Assembly (NCBI GenBank): GCA_030694425.1
Contig: JAUXYI010000012.1
Coordinates: forward strand, 1 to 64,000
Length of the DNA: 64,000 bases
Source of the DNA: Thermodesulfovibrionia bacterium
Lineage (GTDB): Bacteria > Nitrospirota > Thermodesulfovibrionia > UBA6902 > BMS3Bbin08
Reading direction: 5' to 3'
A program made the position numbers and the translations under genes. Shown piece by piece: positions 18,495-28,053 of the stretch. Positions within the stretch are counted from its first letter, which is position 1. The number at the start of each line of letters is the position of its first letter. The notes beneath the pieces were generated by a model. That model was not told the origin of the DNA. It worked only from the letters and a program-made list of their open reading frames with translations, and ran no database searches.

Positions 18495-18923
18495 TTAGGG
18501 TTTTTCCTGTCTTTTATCTCCTGATGGATTTTCAGTATCATTCCTTTGTTTAATATTTTTAAATATATAGTGTCCATCATATATATTTTCCAATATAGAT
18601 GTAGCAGTCGGAAGATTGATTTTCCCAGTGCTTAATCCCTCTTTTTGCTCTTTTGTAAGTTCTATAGGTGAATATTTATTGAGAAGGTCTACCGCCCAAT
18701 TTCTTAACTCCTTAGAATCATTATTTTCTTGTTTGTTGTTTAATATAGAGATAGCAAGTTTTACATATTCTTGTTAACTATTGGTATGGGCTATTTTGGT
18801 TTGGATAAGCCATCCCCCCACTACCAAAACTATTGGTATTAGTACTAATGAAAAGATTTTCGCAATAATCTCAGCTTTTCCCCAACCCGATAACTGTCTT
18901 TTTTTAGATTCGTCATTTTCCAT
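18495..18923 (-). pseudogene. Single-TM protein gene interrupted by an in-frame TAA
   Basis: MENDESKKRQLSGWGKAEIIAKIFSLVLIPIVLVVGGWLIQTKIAHTNS[TAA 18774-18776]QEYVKLAISILNNKQENNDSKELRNWAVDLLNKYSPIELTKEQKEGL...EKP*; the same frame continues 92 codons past the stop. Confidence 0.75.
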
Positions 18924-19100
18924 AACTTTATTGTTATCCTTTGCCTTAATTTATCTTAATTTATAAGTATAAAAACTAACTTTTTATTTATTTTCATTAT
19001 AGATTACTGGTTATAATCTATAACATTTTATCAATTTTTAAAAGTGAAGACCTCCAATTCATCTGCAGATCAGATGTATGGGTTTTATAGGAATTAAAAA

Positions 19101-19406
19101 CTAATCGCTCATATCCCAGGGTGGGTCTATAATTTTCATACCTATTCTATTTGTTAAGCGATGAGGCAGGGTTTTAGAAGACCATTTTACCTCGCAGTGG
19201 AGATTTAGTGTTTCTCCTGAAAGGAATTGAAATTTCACTTCAAGGATTGCTCCGGGAGTAAAATCTATTTCAGCCTTCGCAGGAGCGGTTATCACATATA
19301 TGCCATCTTCAGAAAGATTCTCTATGACTCCTTCACAACTTATATCGCCTGAGATAATTTCAGCCTTTAAACCAATAATTATCCTCTTAGAAAGTCTTTT
19401 TTCCAT
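19101..19406 (-). CDS. PilZ domain-containing protein
   Basis: ENLSEDGIYVITAPAK...RIGMKIIDPP; D/NxSxxG PilZ motif. Confidence 0.75.
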   Translation of the reverse strand: MEKRLSKRIIIGLKAEIISGDISCEGVIENLSEDGIYVITAPAKAEIDFTPGAILEVKFQFLSGETLNLHCEVKWSSKTLPHRLTNRIGMKIIDPPWDMSD

Positions 19407-19475
19407 GGTTATAAACTTTATTTTTTAAATGCATATCTAAATTTTAAGTATAGCAAAAATATATAAAATGAATCC

Positions 19476-19611
19476 TAATACAAACGCATTAACTAAGTTG
19501 ACATAACTCTTTAGTGTTGTCATTCCCGCTTGTCGGGAATCCTTCTTAAAGAAAGATGCCGAACAAGTCGGCATGACAGAAAATGTAACATTATTTATTG
19601 CGTTTGTATTA
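19476..19611. repeat. MITE-like nested inverted repeat
   Basis: Outer 13-bp arms taatacaaacgca (19476-19488)/tgcgtttgtatta (19599-19611) enclosing an inner tgtcattcccg...ggcatgacaga repeat. Confidence 0.7.
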
Positions 19612-19808
19612 ATTTTTATAAATCCTTATAAATCCTAATAATAAGGTCAAATATGTATAATTAGCAAATATTTATTCCTAAAGAAAAACGTTTAAAGATT
19701 TCACATGATTCAAAATTTTTACCGCAGAAAAATAACATTTCTGGTAAAATTTTAAAAATGCCTACAATTAGCTGAAAACAAATAACAGAAAGAATTGTTT
19801 ATAATTTA

Positions 19809-20900
19809 ATGACAATGTCTAACAAAACTTTCATGCAAAAAGCACTATCACTCGCAGCTAAAGGAAAAAGCAGGACAAGCCCTAATCCCATGGTAGGCGC
19901 TGTTATCGTTAAAGGAGATAAGATAATTGCCGCTGATTACCACAGAAAAGCAGGAACGCCTCATGCAGAAATCCTTGCATTAAAAAAAGCAGGTTCAAAA
20001 GCCAGAGGAGCTGCGCTTTATATAAACCTTGAGCCCTGCTGCCATACAGAGAAAAAAACTCCTCCATGCACTAAGTCAATCATTAGATCAGGTATTCAAA
20101 AAGTAGTTATAGCAATGCTTGACCCAAATCCAAAAGTTTCTGGCAGAGGCATAAAAGAACTTCAAGCCGCGGGCATCAAGACCGACGTCGGCATCATGAA
20201 ATCAAAAGCAGAAAAACTAAACGAGGCGTTTATAAAATTCATCACTAAAAAAGAGCCCTTTGTAATTCTTAAAATCGCTCAGAGCATTGATGGGAAAATT
20301 GCAACAGCAAAAGGTGAATCCAAGTGGATTACAGGAAAAGAAGCAAGGGAATATGTTCATAAATTAAGAAATGAGGTAGATGCTGTTCTTGTTGGCATCG
20401 GCACGGTTAGAAAAGACAATCCTTCTCTTGATTGTAGAATTAGAGGAGGTAGGAATCCATATAGAATAATCGTTGATAGTAACCTGTGTATATCTCTTAA
20501 TGCAAAGGTATTAAAACATAATGATAGTAAAACGATAATCGCTGCAGCTAAAACAGTAAATAAGAAAAAAATTGATATGCTGAAATCAAAAGGAGTCAAC
20601 ATTTTATTTGTAAAGGCTAACGCCGGCAAAATTGATTTGAAAGAACTCATGAAAAAACTCGGAAAGTTAGATATTACGAGCGTAATGATTGAAGGCGGCT
20701 CATCAATAAATGCCTCTGCACTTTCCGGTAGAGTTGTAGATAAAATTATGGTTTTTGTCGCTCCAAAGATTATCGGAGGAGTGGATTCTGTTCCTTCAGT
20801 TGGTGGAAAATCTCCAGCATTTCTTAAAAATGCCGTCAGAATAAAGAATCTTCAGGTTAAAAAGATTGGAGAGGACTTTTTATTTGAAGGCTATATTTAG
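19809..20900 (+). CDS. ribD: Bifunctional diaminohydroxyphosphoribosylaminopyrimidine deaminase/reductase RibD
   Basis: MQKALSLAAKGKSRTSPNPMVGAVIV...HAEILAL...LEPCCHTEKKTPPCT...KIAQSIDGKIATAKGESKWITG. Confidence 0.96.
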   Translation: MTMSNKTFMQKALSLAAKGKSRTSPNPMVGAVIVKGDKIIAADYHRKAGTPHAEILALKKAGSKARGAALYINLEPCCHTEKKTPPCTKSIIRSGIQKVVIAMLDPNPKVSGRGIKELQAAGIKTDVGIMKSKAEKLNEAFIKFITKKEPFVILKIAQSIDGKIATAKGESKWITGKEAREYVHKLRNEVDAVLVGIGTVRKDNPSLDCRIRGGRNPYRIIVDSNLCISLNAKVLKHNDSKTIIAAAKTVNKKKIDMLKSKGVNILFVKANAGKIDLKELMKKLGKLDITSVMIEGGSSINASALSGRVVDKIMVFVAPKIIGGVDSVPSVGGKSPAFLKNAVRIKNLQVKKIGEDFLFEGYI

Positions 20901-20925
20901 AGGCTATTTATAAACTTAGTTTAAA

Positions 20926-21014
20926 GTCATTCCTGCAAAAGCAGGAAACTATACAAAAGAACTGGATTCCAGTTTCCACGGGAAACCCTGGATTCGCAGT
21001 TTCGTGGGAATGAT
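20926..21014. repeat. gtcattcctgc/gggaatgat palindromic repeat
   Basis: gtcattcctgcaaaagcaggaa...ctggattcgcagtttcgtgggaatgat. Confidence 0.75.
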
Positions 21015-21022
21015 GTATAATC

Positions 21023-21286
21023 TTACTCTGACTTTAAATCCTTTCTAAGCTTTTTATCTGCTTTTATAATCTCTTCTACGTCATCACCGCTTATTTCCCA
21101 TGAATAGCCTTCTTTTGAATCACGTTTGAGTTTTATCTTTGCAGGTCTTTCGGGTTTTATCTCCTGTATCTGAGGGACTTGCTTAAAAACAGGCTGTTGC
21201 TGTTTATCCTCTGTTCGTGAACACGCCTGTACGGAAAGTAATAAAACAATGGAAAACAAGATAATAAGAAATTTGAATGTAGACAA
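21023..21286 (-). CDS. Small predicted lipoprotein
   Basis: MSTFKFLIILFSIVLLLSVQACSRTEDKQQQ has a lipobox-like VQAC; charged body. Confidence 0.6.
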   Translation of the reverse strand: MSTFKFLIILFSIVLLLSVQACSRTEDKQQQPVFKQVPQIQEIKPERPAKIKLKRDSKEGYSWEISGDDVEEIIKADKKLRKDLKSE

Positions 21287-21330
21287 TGTCCCCTCCTTGA
21301 AATGTAGTTATGCTAAATTTCTAAAAGGCT

Positions 21331-21465
21331 CTGGATTCCCGTTTTCACGGGAATGACTGTTTGGTGTCATTCCTGCCCCGTATCTAAGTACGGGACAGGA
21401 ATCCAGTTAGACCCTGCATTAACTCCCCCATCCCCTCTTAATTTAAGAGGGGAGCGAGGGGAGTT
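21331..21465. repeat. Cluster of palindromic repeats (ctggattcccg/gggaatgac; gtcattcctg/caggaatccag; aactccccc..ggggagtt)
   Basis: Direct reading of three adjacent dyads. Confidence 0.7.
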
Positions 21466-21476
21466 ACTTAACTCTA

Positions 21477-23252
21477 TCAGTAGCTTCTATACCTATTTGT
21501 TATAGGAAAACGCCTGTCTTTTCCAAATGCCCTTGGCGTTATCTTTATTCCCGGAGGCGATTGGCGCCTTTTATACTCTGAATGGTCAATCATTCTTATA
21601 ACTTTCTGTACACATTCCATATCGCAATTCATCTTCAATATCTCATCAAAACTTTTGTCATCTTCCACATACGCCTTCAAAATGGGGTCAAGCACCGGGT
21701 AAGGAGGCAGCGTGTCTGTATCTCTCTGATCCTGTTTAAGCTCTGCGCTGGGTTCTTTCCATAAAACCCTCTCGGGAATTACCACCTTGCCCTCTTTCCC
21801 GTTTTTCCACTTGCAGAGTTCATACACCATTGTCTTTGGCACATCTTTTATAACCGCAAAACCGCCTGCCATATCACCGTAGAGCGTTGCATATCCTACG
21901 CTCATTTCTGATTTGTTCCCAGTTGTAAGAACAAGCCAGCCGAACTTATTGGAAAAAGCCATCAATACATTGCCTCTTATCCTCGCCTGAACATTTTCTT
22001 CAGCAATGCCGATCTTGGTTCCTTTAAAATTCTCTGCTAAAGTTTTTAGATATGTTTCGTATATATTATTAATCGGAATTGTTATAATTTTTATCCCGAT
22101 ATTTCCAGCAAGCGCATAAACATCTTCATAGCTTTCCTTTGAAGTATAAGGAGACGGCATAAAAAGACCATGGACATGTTCCTTTCCAATTGCACCAACA
22201 GCAATAGCGGCTACTAATGAAGAATCAATCCCTCCGCTCATGCCGATTACGACATTCTTAAATCCATTTTTATACACATAATCCTTTGTCCCGAGCAAAA
22301 GCGCATTATACACCTCTTCCACAGGAGGCATTGTGACGCTTTCTTTTATTTTTAATTCCGGTTTCCGCTCATTAATTAATTTAGAAGGAATTTTTATATT
22401 TTCGATGACCTCTCCTTTATGAACAAGTGTTTTTAATTCTTTTTGCTCTTTATCAGAAAATCTCGCTTTCGTATTCTGGACTTTAATATCAACCGCGATC
22501 AATGTTTCTTCAAATTGCTTCCCTCTTAAAATGATATCGCCCTGACTATTTACTACAAAACTGCCTCCGTCAAATACGAGTTCATCCTGACCGCCAATCA
22601 TATTCACATAAACAATTATTGATTTGCACTCTAAAGCGCGTGTGTACACAAGGTTCTCTCTAAAAGATGCCTTCCCCATATGATACGGCGATGCATTGAT
22701 ATTGATAATTATTTCTGCCCCTGATAATGCCTGAACCTTTGCGGGTCCTTTCTCGTGCCATATATCTTCACAGATATTAACCCCGATGTTAACTCCACTA
22801 AAATTGTAAACAGGGTATCTTATGCCTGACTGAAAATAGCGATATTCATCAAAAACCCCGTAGTTTGGTAAATGTTTTTTATGATAGACATCAATAAGCC
22901 TTCCATTTGATATTATCGCAGCCGCATTGAATAAACTGTTATCATGCTCTATAAAACCCACTACAGCAGTAATGCCATTTGATGCTGCTATTACTTCATT
23001 TAAGGCGTCAATATTATCCTTGATAAACTGGGGTTTCAAAACGAGGTCCTCTGGCGGATACCCTGTGACAGCAAGTTCAGGGAAAGCAATGATTTCAGCT
23101 TTCAATGCGCGGGCGTTTTTAATGTAAGAAATTATTTTTTTAACATTCCCGGGGAGGTCGCCTACAATCGGATTAATCTGTGCAAGGGCTATTCTGATTT
23201 TCTTCAAAAATAACCTCCTAAGACTACCTAAGAGATAATTAAATAATACCAA
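21477..23252 (-). CDS. nadE: Glutamine-dependent NAD+ synthetase (start probably within ORF near KKIRIALAQINPIVGD)
   Basis: Nitrilase domain IRIALAQINPIVGDLPGN; synthetase NVVIGMSGGIDSSLVAAIAV; TTGNKSEMSVGYATLYGDMAGGFAVIKDVPKT. Confidence 0.96.
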   Translation of the reverse strand: MVLFNYLLGSLRRLFLKKIRIALAQINPIVGDLPGNVKKIISYIKNARALKAEIIAFPELAVTGYPPEDLVLKPQFIKDNIDALNEVIAASNGITAVVGFIEHDNSLFNAAAIISNGRLIDVYHKKHLPNYGVFDEYRYFQSGIRYPVYNFSGVNIGVNICEDIWHEKGPAKVQALSGAEIIININASPYHMGKASFRENLVYTRALECKSIIVYVNMIGGQDELVFDGGSFVVNSQGDIILRGKQFEETLIAVDIKVQNTKARFSDKEQKELKTLVHKGEVIENIKIPSKLINERKPELKIKESVTMPPVEEVYNALLLGTKDYVYKNGFKNVVIGMSGGIDSSLVAAIAVGAIGKEHVHGLFMPSPYTSKESYEDVYALAGNIGIKIITIPINNIYETYLKTLAENFKGTKIGIAEENVQARIRGNVLMAFSNKFGWLVLTTGNKSEMSVGYATLYGDMAGGFAVIKDVPKTMVYELCKWKNGKEGKVVIPERVLWKEPSAELKQDQRDTDTLPPYPVLDPILKAYVEDDKSFDEILKMNCDMECVQKVIRMIDHSEYKRRQSPPGIKITPRAFGKDRRFPITNRYRSY

Positions 23253-23460
23253 AATTGGGTGATTCTTTCAAAAGATCTTTGTAGTCACCCCGAAATGTCA
23301 GGGCGTTTATAAGTATCGTGACCTAAAGATTGCGGCTACAGAATCATTCAGTTCAGATAATAATTAACCCTTGTATTTGACTCTAACTACTTCAATATAT
23401 ATAATTATGATTAAAATATAATTGCTTGCCTAAATAATAAAATCACAAGGAGTAAAAAAA

Positions 23461-24933
23461 ATGAATTTAAGAAAATCAAATTTTAAAAGAGTCTTATTCT
23501 TCACCATATTAATGGTTTTATTTAATTCTGCAGTTTATTATTTTTTTGGTCTTCAGGATAAGGCATATGCTGATGCCCCAAAGATTTCAAAGGAGTCAGT
23601 AGATTTCCTTACAAAAACCGGACAGGCCATGGCTGAAATATCTAATGCGGTTAAACCCACCATAGTTAACATTTCTACCACAAAGACAGAGAAAATCGCA
23701 GAAAACCCCTTTGCCCCTTTTTTTGATGACCCTTTTTTCAGGAGATTCTTTGGTGACAGATTCAAACACCCTGAAGTACCGAGAGAACGCAAAACAGCAA
23801 GCCTTGGCTCAGGAGTAATCGTGTCTTCTAATGGATATATACTGACAAATAGTCATGTGATTAAAGATGCTGAGGAGATAAAAGTCCTGCTTTCAGATAA
23901 AAGAGAATTTCAGGGCAAAATTATCGGTACTGACCCTAAAACAGATATAGCAGTAATCAAGGTTGACGCACGGAATTTACCAATAATTATGTGGGGCGAC
24001 TCTGACATATTAAAAGTCGGCGAGGTGGTGCTGGCAATTGGGAGTCCCTTTGGATTAGACCAGACTGTTACAATGGGCATAGTCAGCGCAGTAGGAAGGG
24101 CAAATGTCGGCATTGCAGATTATGAAGATTTTATCCAGACAGACGCTGCTATTAATCCCGGGAATTCCGGCGGTGCGCTTGTCAACGCAAGAGGCGAGCT
24201 TGTGGGTATCAATACAGCTATTTTTAGTGGGACAGGGGGGTATCAGGGAATAGGGTTTGCAATTCCAAGTAATATGGCAAAAGCAGTTATGGACAGCTTA
24301 ATTAAAACAGGAAAGGTTATAAGAGGCTGGCTGGGGGTATCAATACAGCCCCTCACCCCTGAACTTGCTAAGCAGTTCAATTTAGAAAAAGAATACGGCG
24401 GCGCACTTGTTGGCGATGTTATTGAAAACAGCCCGGCAGAAAAAGCTGGAATTATTAGAGGCGATGTAATTATAGAATATAACGGTAAGAAAGTTAACGA
24501 ACCCTATAATCTTAGAAATACTGTAGCAAATACCCCTCCCGGAGAAATTGCAGAACTTAAAGTAATAAGAATCGGCAAGATTGAAACAATTAAGGTCACG
24601 ATAGGCGAACTTCCAACAGAAGTGCCAAAAGCGCCAGTTATAGAATATAAAAATGTGCTGAGGGGAGTAACTGTAAGAGATTTTACTCCTGACCTATATC
24701 GTCAAATGAATATTTCAGAAAAAATAAAAGGTGTAATTATCGCCGAAATCAGTCCTGACAGCCCGGCAGAGGGAAAACTCATGGAAGACGACATAATTCA
24801 GGAGATAAACAGAAAAGCTGTAGCAAATTTAAAGGACTATGAGTCTATTGCATCAGAGATAAAACCTGACGAAATTGTATTGCTGTTAGTCTTTCGTAAA
24901 GGCAGTTCGGTATTTATAACTATTTCTCCGTAG
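23461..24933 (+). CDS. Do-family (DegP/HtrA) periplasmic serine protease
   Basis: GSGVIVSSNGYILTNSHVI, TDIAVIKVD, QTDAAINPGNSGGALVNARGELVGINTAI; two PDZ domains. Confidence 0.96.
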   Translation: MNLRKSNFKRVLFFTILMVLFNSAVYYFFGLQDKAYADAPKISKESVDFLTKTGQAMAEISNAVKPTIVNISTTKTEKIAENPFAPFFDDPFFRRFFGDRFKHPEVPRERKTASLGSGVIVSSNGYILTNSHVIKDAEEIKVLLSDKREFQGKIIGTDPKTDIAVIKVDARNLPIIMWGDSDILKVGEVVLAIGSPFGLDQTVTMGIVSAVGRANVGIADYEDFIQTDAAINPGNSGGALVNARGELVGINTAIFSGTGGYQGIGFAIPSNMAKAVMDSLIKTGKVIRGWLGVSIQPLTPELAKQFNLEKEYGGALVGDVIENSPAEKAGIIRGDVIIEYNGKKVNEPYNLRNTVANTPPGEIAELKVIRIGKIETIKVTIGELPTEVPKAPVIEYKNVLRGVTVRDFTPDLYRQMNISEKIKGVIIAEISPDSPAEGKLMEDDIIQEINRKAVANLKDYESIASEIKPDEIVLLLVFRKGSSVFITISP

Positions 24934-26179
24934 ATGAAACTGACTTTATAACCTCTATAAGAGGAATATTGAATTTTTTTGCGATTTTCTTGCAGTCTTC
25001 ATATTCAGGAGTGATTTTAACCATATCAGCCCCAAGTCTGGAAATTTTTACTTTTATTTTTCCAAACTTTGTATCCACCGATTCAATTGTGCGTTGCAAT
25101 ATTTTCCTCTGAGTCTCATAAAAACGGACCCCTATGCTCGTTGTTTCCTTTAGTATTATCTCAATTAACTCATCCCTCTTATCCTCACTGCAAAGCGCTG
25201 TAAGCTTAATCCCGGGCCTTCCCTTTTTCATAATAACCTGTGTTAAAAAAACATCAAGCGCACCTGCTTTAAAAAGTTTTTCCATAATATATTCATAAAT
25301 TTGTGGATTCATGTCATCAATATTTGTTTCAATAATAGTTATTTTTTGTTCTGAAAATCCTCCTTGATTTTCGTCATTCCTGCGGAAGCAGGAATCCAGT
25401 TTGTTTTTTTCTGGATTCCTGCTTTCACGGGAATGACACGGAGGAGTATTTTCTGTTTCCTCTCCAATAAATACCCTTAACACATTGGGCTGTTTTTTGA
25501 AATCTTTGCTGCCAGCGCCAGTACCAATTTTAGAAATCTGCATATCTGGCATTGGCCCAAAACTGTCAGCAAGCGTAGATATGAGTACAGCGCCCGTAGG
25601 TGTGGTGAGTTCAAAATTTATATCCGAGGAATAAACCGGAACATTTTTTAGTAATTCTGCTGTTGCAGGTGCAGGCACAGGTAAAATCCCGTGCCCTGTT
25701 TTTATAGTACCGCTTCCAAGATTTAAAGGAGAGGAATAAATCTTCTTAATCCCGAGTATATCAATACCAATTAATGTGCCAAAGACATCAATGATGCAGT
25801 CAATTGCTCCAAGTTCATGCAGATGGATGTCTTCAAATCTTTCGCCATGAACCTTTGCCTCTGCTTCAAAAAGCCTTTTGAAAATGCGCAGTCCCTTTTG
25901 TTTAATTTCATCAGACAGGGTTGAATTTTTGATTATCTTCTCTATATCCTTCCACTTTTGTACTGCGTGATGCGTAATGCGTGATGCGTGAATTTCAACA
26001 TTAACTTTTGTTGCTTGAATTCCTGCCCTTTTAACTTTTTTAATATTTAACTTGTATCCTGTAATTGGAAGACGGGATAATGATTTTTTTAACTTCTGCG
26101 GAGGCAAACCAGCATCAACCAGTGCCCCCAGAATCATATCACCGCTTATTCCTGAAGAACAATTGAAATAACAAATCAT
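24920..26179 (-). CDS. larC: Nickel-pincer cofactor biosynthesis protein LarC, with in-frame repeat insertions
   Basis: CYFNCSSGISGDMILGALVDAG..HLHELGAIDCIIDVFG...ETNIDDMNPQIYEYIMEKLF. Confidence 0.93.
   Translation of the reverse strand: MICYFNCSSGISGDMILGALVDAGLPPQKLKKSLSRLPITGYKLNIKKVKRAGIQATKVNVEIHASRITHHAVQKWKDIEKIIKNSTLSDEIKQKGLRIFKRLFEAEAKVHGERFEDIHLHELGAIDCIIDVFGTLIGIDILGIKKIYSSPLNLGSGTIKTGHGILPVPAPATAELLKNVPVYSSDINFELTTPTGAVLISTLADSFGPMPDMQISKIGTGAGSKDFKKQPNVLRVFIGEETENTPPCHSRESRNPEKNKLDSCFRRNDENQGGFSEQKITIIETNIDDMNPQIYEYIMEKLFKAGALDVFLTQVIMKKGRPGIKLTALCSEDKRDELIEIILKETTSIGVRFYETQRKILQRTIESVDTKFGKIKVKISRLGADMVKITPEYEDCKKIAKKFNIPLIEVIKSVSSTEK
25372..25437. repeat. gtcattcctgc...gggaatgac repeat lying in frame inside larC
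   Basis: cgtcattcctgcggaagcaggaatccagtttgtttttttctggattcctgctttcacgggaatgac; encodes CHSRESRNPEKNKLDSCFRRNDE. Confidence 0.92.
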
Positions 26180-26913
26180 ATCGTATTAATCTTATGTGCC
26201 AAAACTCCTGCACCAAATCCGTTGTCAATGTTCATAACCCCAATGCCGGGGACGCATGAATTAAGCATTGAAAAAAGCGCTGTAAGACCACCAAGGCTCG
26301 TGCCATAACCCACAGACGTTGGAACAGCAATCACTGGTTTGTCTGTCATTCCACCCACAACAGATGGGAGAGCGCCTTCCATTCCAGCAACAACTATTAT
26401 TACATGCGCCTTTTTTATGTATTCAATATTGCCCATCAGCCTGTGAAGACCTGCAACGCCAACATCATATACTGTGTTTACTTTACTTCCAAGAAATGAG
26501 GCTGTCACAGCAGCTTCTTCTGCCACTGGTATATCAGACGTGCCCGCTGTAAGAACAAGCACATTGCCTCTTTTTTTCTTTTCTTCTCCTATTGAGATTA
26601 TGCCTGATGAAGGATAAAAAACAGCGCCTTTAATCTTTAAATACTTGTAGATATTTTCTGATACTTTTGTGATAAGAAAACTTTTACTTTTTCTGTACAT
26701 TGTTTTTGCAATATTTATTACCTGTTCATCGGTCTTTCCTGAAGCAAAAATAACTTCTGGCACACCCTGTCTGAGATGTCTGTGATGGTCAACCTTTGCA
26801 AATGCCATATCTTCATATGGAAAATGTTTAAATTTTTTTATGGCTTCTTCCACAGAAACACTGCCATTTTTAACCAAATCTAAAATCTTTTTTATCTTTT
26901 CGTTGTTCATCAA
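26176..26913 (-). CDS. larB: Nickel-pincer cofactor biosynthesis protein LarB
   Basis: VPEVIFASGKTDEQV...VLTAGTSDIPVAEEAAVTASFLG...VVAGMEGALPSVVGGMTDKPVIAVPTSVGYG. Confidence 0.95.
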   Translation of the reverse strand: MMNNEKIKKILDLVKNGSVSVEEAIKKFKHFPYEDMAFAKVDHHRHLRQGVPEVIFASGKTDEQVINIAKTMYRKSKSFLITKVSENIYKYLKIKGAVFYPSSGIISIGEEKKKRGNVLVLTAGTSDIPVAEEAAVTASFLGSKVNTVYDVGVAGLHRLMGNIEYIKKAHVIIVVAGMEGALPSVVGGMTDKPVIAVPTSVGYGTSLGGLTALFSMLNSCVPGIGVMNIDNGFGAGVLAHKINTI

Positions 26914-27899
26914 AACTCCGCTTTCAACGCCCTGTTCATAAGCAATCTAACAGCTTCAGCAGCATTCTTATCCTTATATATGACTTCATATACCTGCTCA
27001 ACTATCGGCATTTCTACCCCATGTTTCTGAGAAAGTTCAAAAACAGATAAAGCAGTTGCAACACCCTCTGCAACACTCTTTGTCGCTGATAGTATGTCTT
27101 TAAGTTTCATGCCTTTACCAAGACTTACGCCTACTGAATAATTTCTTGAAAGAGGGCCGGTGCATGTAAGCACAAGGTCCCCGAGTCCGCTTAATCCTGA
27201 AAAAGTCCTTTTATCAGCGCCCATTCGTTCTCCTAATCTAATGATTTCCGCAAGTCCCCTTGTTATAAGAGCAGCCCTTGCATTGTGCCCGAGTCCAAGA
27301 CCATCGGATATCCCTGATGCTATTGCAATAACATTTTTCAAGGCGCCGCCGAGTTCAACTCCAAGCATATCGGTGTGAGTATAAACCCTGAAATAATTAG
27401 TATTAAAAATCTCCTGAATCTGAAGAGCTGTATCAGGATCTTTAGTCGCGAGCGTCACTGCTGTCGGAAGTTTTTTTATGACCTCTTTTGCAAAGCTTGG
27501 TCCGGACAAAATAGCAACCTCTTTGCCTGTTATATCATTAAGAATTGAAGATGCTGTAAGCAGTGTTCCATTTTCAATACCCTTTGAAGCACTGATAATC
27601 ACAGCACCCTTAGGAATAAATTTTACTGCTTCTTTAAATATAGAGCGTGTAAACTGGGTTGGCACAACATTCAAAATATAACGTGCTTGTTTTATAGCAT
27701 GTTCGATACTATTTGTTGTTTTTAAACTTGAAGGCAGGACAACGTCGGGCAGATATACAGTGTTTGTGCCTTTACTGCTTATTTCATCAACAACCTCTTT
27801 TTCGTATGCCCAGAGAGATACATCATATCCTTTTTCCGTAAGAAGACAAGCAAGGGTTGTACCCCAGCTTCCAGCCCCTATGACAGAAATGTAACTCAT
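26910..27899 (-). CDS. gpsA: Glycerol-3-phosphate dehydrogenase [NAD(P)+]
   Basis: SVIGAGSWGTTLACLLTEKG...ILSGPSFAKEV...ELGGALKNVIAIASGISDGLGLGHNARAALITRGLAE. Confidence 0.97.
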   Translation of the reverse strand: MSYISVIGAGSWGTTLACLLTEKGYDVSLWAYEKEVVDEISSKGTNTVYLPDVVLPSSLKTTNSIEHAIKQARYILNVVPTQFTRSIFKEAVKFIPKGAVIISASKGIENGTLLTASSILNDITGKEVAILSGPSFAKEVIKKLPTAVTLATKDPDTALQIQEIFNTNYFRVYTHTDMLGVELGGALKNVIAIASGISDGLGLGHNARAALITRGLAEIIRLGERMGADKRTFSGLSGLGDLVLTCTGPLSRNYSVGVSLGKGMKLKDILSATKSVAEGVATALSVFELSQKHGVEMPIVEQVYEVIYKDKNAAEAVRLLMNRALKAEF

Positions 27900-27940
27900 A
27901 ATCTAAATTCCATAGTTTGCTCTGAAAATATTCATAAAGC

Positions 27941-28011
27941 CGTCATTCCTGTGAAAACAGGAATCCAGTATTTGTTGATAAGCGTGGATTCCCACTTTCG
28001 TGGGAATGACG
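27941..28011. repeat. cgtcattcctg...gggaatgacg palindromic repeat
   Basis: cgtcattcctgtgaaaacaggaatccag...gtggattcccactttcgtgggaatgacg. Confidence 0.8.
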
Positions 28012-28053
28012 AAATCAAAAAAAACCTAAATCTTGCATCCTGCATCTTGTATC

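Noticed and set aside
18774-18776. Selenocysteine, pyrrolysine or genetic-code reassignment to explain the premature stops
   Set aside because: Interrupted genes use TAA and TAG once each, while many intact genes end in TAA/TAG/TGA; isolated nonsense mutations or sequencing errors are simpler.
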